Source: JAVVHH01 sp032249615 (GTDB lineage Bacteria; Pseudomonadota; Alphaproteobacteria; Acetobacterales; Acetobacteraceae). Taken from it: 16,242 nucleotides of DNA. Positions 14,126 through 16,242 of this stretch are shown here, in pieces (position 1 is the first letter of the stretch; the number at the start of each line of letters is the position of its first letter). The position numbers and the translations under genes were made by a program. The notes under the pieces are model-generated. The model was not told the DNA's origin and did no database searches. It worked only from the letters and a program-made list of their open reading frames with translations. The DNA lies in the NCBI GenBank assembly GCA_032249615.1, contig JAVVHH010000086.1, positions 1-16,242 on the forward strand, read 5' to 3'.

Positions 14126-15370
14126 ATGTCAGTTCTTCCGGACCGGCCGGTCGCGCCGGCCCGTTCCGCCTCGATCGGGCTGGTGCTGGCTACGGTCGCG
14201 CTCGATGCTCTGGGCTTCGGCATCGTCGTGCCGATCGTCCCCACGCTTGTGATGCAGCTGGCGCATGTCCCGGCGGCGAAGGCCTCGATCTGGATGGGCG
14301 GCTTGCTCGCGGCCTTCTCGATCATGCAGTTCCTGTGCGCGCCGCTGCTGGGCGGGCTCAGCGACCGCTTCGGGCGGCGGCCGGTGCTGCTCGCCGCGCT
14401 CACCGGCATGGCGCTCAACTATCTCCTGCTCGTCTGGGCGCCGAGCGTCGGCTGGCTGTTCGTGGGCCGCATCATCGCCGGCGCCACGGCGGCGAGCTAC
14501 TCGACCGCGACGGCCTACATCGCGGACGTGACGCCGCCGGAACGCCGGGCGCAGCGTTTCGGGCTGGTGGGCGCGATGTTCGGCCTCGGCTTCGTGGTGG
14601 GCCCGGCGTTGGGCGGGCTGCTGGGATCCTATGGTCTGCGGCTGCCCTTCCTGCTTTCGGCCATCCTGGCGGGGATCAACGTCGCCTATGCGGCGCTCAT
14701 CCTGCCGGAGAGCCTGGCGCCCGCCGCGCGCCGGCCACTCAGCTGGGCCCGCTCGAACCCGATCGGCAGCCTGCGCGCCCTGGGCGCCGATGCCGATTAC
14801 CGGCGCCTGGCGCTGGCATGGTGCTGCTCCTGGTTCGCGCTGGGCGCCCTGCAAAGCGCGTTCGTGCTGGCCAACGACCTGCGGCTGGGGTTCACGGCGC
14901 TGCAGAACGGTTTGGCGCTGACGGTCATGGGCGTGGGCTCGGCCGCCGTGCAAGGGCTTCTGGTGCGCCGGATCGTGCCGGCCCTGGGCGAGCGCCGGGC
15001 TGCGATGATCGGCTTCTCGCTCACCTCTTGCGCCTACCTGTCGCTCGCGCTCGCCTGGTCCGTGCCGGTCCTGCTGCTGGGCCTGGTGCTGCAATCATTT
15101 GGCGCGATCAGCGGGCCGGCGATCCAGTCGCTGCTGTCGAACAAGGCGGGTCCGGGCGAGCAGGGCCAGTTGCAAGGGGCGCTGGCGTCCGTGCAGGGGC
15201 TGACCGCGATCGTGGCGCCCTTGGCGGGCAGCTTCATCTTCAGCCTGTTCGCCAACCCCGAGCGCCCAGCCTATTTCCCCGGCGCGCCGTTTCTGATGGG
15301 CACGGTCGCGTGCCTCGTGGCGGTCGGCGCGATCGTGTCGCTGCGCCGGGGCGCCCGGCTGCCGGCCTGA
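14126..15370 (+). CDS. MFS transporter, TetA-like efflux family
   Basis: The 414-residue protein has about twelve membrane helices. It resembles the TetA/multidrug branch of the major facilitator superfamily, which uses the proton gradient to export small molecules. The helix-1 start LDALGFGIVVPIVPTL (26-41) is characteristic. Motif A, GGLSDRFGRRPVLL (76-89), lies between helices 2 and 3, and the antiporter motif C region GFVVGPALGG (155-164) is present. No TetR-type regulator is adjacent, and tetracycline should not be assumed as substrate. The ATG at 14126 gives a normal N-terminus ahead of helix 1. A GGGGAT lies about 10 bases upstream. It follows ada after 53 bases, so cotranscription is possible. 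Confidence 0.9.
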   Translation: MSVLPDRPVAPARSASIGLVLATVALDALGFGIVVPIVPTLVMQLAHVPAAKASIWMGGLLAAFSIMQFLCAPLLGGLSDRFGRRPVLLAALTGMALNYLLLVWAPSVGWLFVGRIIAGATAASYSTATAYIADVTPPERRAQRFGLVGAMFGLGFVVGPALGGLLGSYGLRLPFLLSAILAGINVAYAALILPESLAPAARRPLSWARSNPIGSLRALGADADYRRLALAWCCSWFALGALQSAFVLANDLRLGFTALQNGLALTVMGVGSAAVQGLLVRRIVPALGERRAAMIGFSLTSCAYLSLALAWSVPVLLLGLVLQSFGAISGPAIQSLLSNKAGPGEQGQLQGALASVQGLTAIVAPLAGSFIFSLFANPERPAYFPGAPFLMGTVACLVAVGAIVSLRRGARLPA

Positions 15371-15374
15371 GGAC

Positions 15375-15411
15375 GCGGCCGTAGCTCGGCAGTTGGGCCC
15401 GCCTCGTTTTT
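15375..15411 (+). terminator. Terminator-like hairpin after the MFS gene
   Basis: GCGGCC (15375-15380) can pair with GGCCCGC (15396-15402) with one bulged base around a loop of about 15 bases. Five T residues follow at 15407-15411. It lies five bases after the MFS stop and before a new pair of genes, which fits a modest intrinsic terminator. The large loop and the CTCG before the T run weaken it. Confidence 0.4.
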
Positions 15412-15451
15412 GTGGTATTCTTTGCGCTTTCGAGGGTTGGCAGGGCGACGC

Positions 15452-15634
15452 GTGGAGACGCTTATTCTTACCGTGGACACGGTCGCCTTGATGGTCATCC
15501 TGTACTACAGCTACCGCTGCGAGAAATCACCCGACAAGCCAGAGGCCGGCCCGTTCCGGATCAAGCGCGAACCGCCCGCGGCCGATGAGGTATCAACGCC
15601 GCCCGCCAAGCTGCGGTCGGCCCGCCGCCGATGA
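15452..15634 (+). CDS. Small single-helix membrane protein (GTG start)
   Basis: The 60-residue product has one N-terminal transmembrane helix (about residues 3-20, LILTVDTVALMVILYYSY) and a charged, proline- and arginine-rich tail. I recognise no family. I chose the GTG at 15452 because AGGG stands six bases upstream; an ATG at 15410 would add fourteen residues and lacks a good ribosome site. The stop overlaps the next gene as ATGA, so the two are probably translated together. Since the next gene begins like a membrane glycan ligase, this protein may belong to the same envelope-glycan locus, but that is inference from position. Confidence 0.6.
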   Translation: METLILTVDTVALMVILYYSYRCEKSPDKPEAGPFRIKREPPAADEVSTPPAKLRSARRR

Positions 15635-16242
15635 GAGACCTCCTCTACCACGCCGCCTGGATCTTCATCCTCCCGATCTCGCTGGCGGCGGCGAACCTGG
15701 GCGTCTCGGTCTGGATCTGGGTGGCGCTGCTGCCGCCGTCCGACCTGCTGTACGGCCGGCTGGGGGTCGTTCTGCCGTTCAACAAACTGGCCGCGGCGGC
15801 CACGGTCTTCGCGCTCTGCACGAGCCAGACCAAAAAGGATTTCTACGTCGACAAGCTGGCGATGATCATCATCGCCTACAGCGTGATCGTGACCCTGTCC
15901 TATCTGCTGAACGACAGCATCCTCGGCATCGCCGATCTCCAGTATGACAAGTTCTGGAAAGAGCTCGTGCTGTTCTTCGTCATCATCGGCGTGATGTACG
16001 CCGAGTGGATCCAGTCGTACCGCGACCTGCCGGTGCTGATCAACCAGTGGGCCAACGTGATGCGCTGGGAAAAGCGCACGCGCCCGTTCCTGCGCACCGC
16101 GGAGTTCCTGTGGCAGGAAGGCCACACGGCGCACGCCACCGAGCAGGAGGCGGCCGAGGAGGTCGCGCGGATGCTCGAGGTCTACCGCGAGGTGGCCGAG
16201 GACGTCTGCGGCGTACCGGTCTACAAGGGCGAGAAGTCCAGC
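15631..16242 (+). CDS. Chimeric ORF: O-glycosylation ligase N-terminus joined to prolyl-tRNA synthetase core (partial)
   Basis: The frame runs 204 residues and off the window end. Residues 1-117 are hydrophobic, with several membrane helices, and open MRDLLYHAAWIFILPISL. That recalls the exosortase-A-associated O-glycosylation ligase (Wzy-like) family, which joins glycans to carriers in the membrane. From about residue 118 the sequence is prolyl-tRNA synthetase of the archaeal/eukaryotic-like type. It shows WIQSYRDLP (126-134), INQWANVMRWEKRTR (137-151), and the class II motif-2 region FLRTAEFLWQEGHTAHAT (153-170), then MLEVYREVAED and VPVYKG. The synthetase's motif 1 and its proline-recognition RPTSE segment, which should stand just upstream, are missing, so this product could not be a working synthetase. 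The ligase lacks its catalytic second half. It is either a real fusion or an assembly join. Confidence 0.75.
   Translation, partial: MRDLLYHAAWIFILPISLAAANLGVSVWIWVALLPPSDLLYGRLGVVLPFNKLAAAATVFALCTSQTKKDFYVDKLAMIIIAYSVIVTLSYLLNDSILGIADLQYDKFWKELVLFFVIIGVMYAEWIQSYRDLPVLINQWANVMRWEKRTRPFLRTAEFLWQEGHTAHATEQEAAEEVARMLEVYREVAEDVCGVPVYKGEKSS
15982..15996 (+). other. Probable junction of the two chimera parents
   Basis: The 15 bases encoding IIGVM (residues 118-122) fit both proteins. They could end the ligase helix FFVIIGVM, and they could also be the IIG-M segment that normally follows the TSE motif of type 3 prolyl-tRNA synthetases. Sequence left of it fits only the ligase, and sequence right of it fits only the synthetase. 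The reading frame is kept through the join. Confidence 0.6.

Noticed and set aside
14126..15370. Tetracycline resistance gene tetA
   Set aside because: The protein fits the TetA-like branch of the MFS, but there is no divergent tetR and the branch has many substrates, so a resistance claim is not supported.
15376..15403. tRNA-like 5' end (GCCGTAGCTCGGCAGTTGGGC)
   Set aside because: It resembles a D-arm start, but no anticodon arm, T-loop GTTCRA or acceptor closure follows within the expected length. A terminator hairpin explains the bases better.
1..16242. CRISPR array, prophage, insertion sequence or defence island
   Set aside because: No regularly spaced repeats, transposase, integrase, phage structural genes or known defence proteins were seen on either strand.

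Overview
The window is a GC-rich stretch of chromosome, roughly two-thirds G+C by eye, apart from a less GC-rich left end. It most likely comes from an alphaproteobacterium. Grounds are the argD-argF-hslO gene order, the form of TatA and RecX, and the CHAP lipoprotein type. A Rhodospirillales-like or related soil/water lineage is plausible but not proven. The genes are ordinary chromosomal genes, packed tightly, with stop/start overlaps of 1 to 4 bases at most junctions. There is no CRISPR array, insertion sequence, integrase, rRNA or convincing tRNA.

Layout. Positions 1-307 hold no gene I can support. From about 3770 leftward on the minus strand run recX, azlC, azlD, a CHAP-domain lipoprotein, tatA and an acetamidase/formamidase. 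recX-azlC-azlD are coupled by overlaps; the last three genes are spaced and may be separate units. From 3958 rightward on the plus strand run argD, argF, a small unknown gene (orf94), hslO (Hsp33) and a proline-rich putative lipoprotein. argD and argF supply two steps of arginine synthesis (N-acetylornithine from the semialdehyde, and citrulline). At 7997-8016 the lipoprotein gene meets, tail to tail and with a 20-base overlap, a minus-strand long-chain acyl-CoA synthetase. A 104-base divergent region holding three 13-base repeats separates that gene from the plus-strand series oligoendopeptidase F, ABC1 kinase, Ada and an MFS transporter.

Right end. After a weak terminator-like hairpin come a 60-residue one-helix membrane protein (GTG start) and an ORF, coupled to it by ATGA, that runs off the window. 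This last ORF is the most unusual object here. Its first ~120 residues look like the membrane start of an exosortase-A-associated O-glycosylation ligase (Wzy-like). From about residue 118 on it is an unmistakable piece of the catalytic core of an archaeal/eukaryotic-type (type 3) prolyl-tRNA synthetase. The switch falls at a stretch that could be shared by both parents (nt 15982-15996). It is either a rare gene fusion or, more likely in my view, a chimeric join in the assembly.

I found no convincing new multi-gene system. The observations worth checking are the chimera, the small uncharacterised genes locked into operons (orf94 and the GTG-start membrane protein), and several short repeats in control regions.
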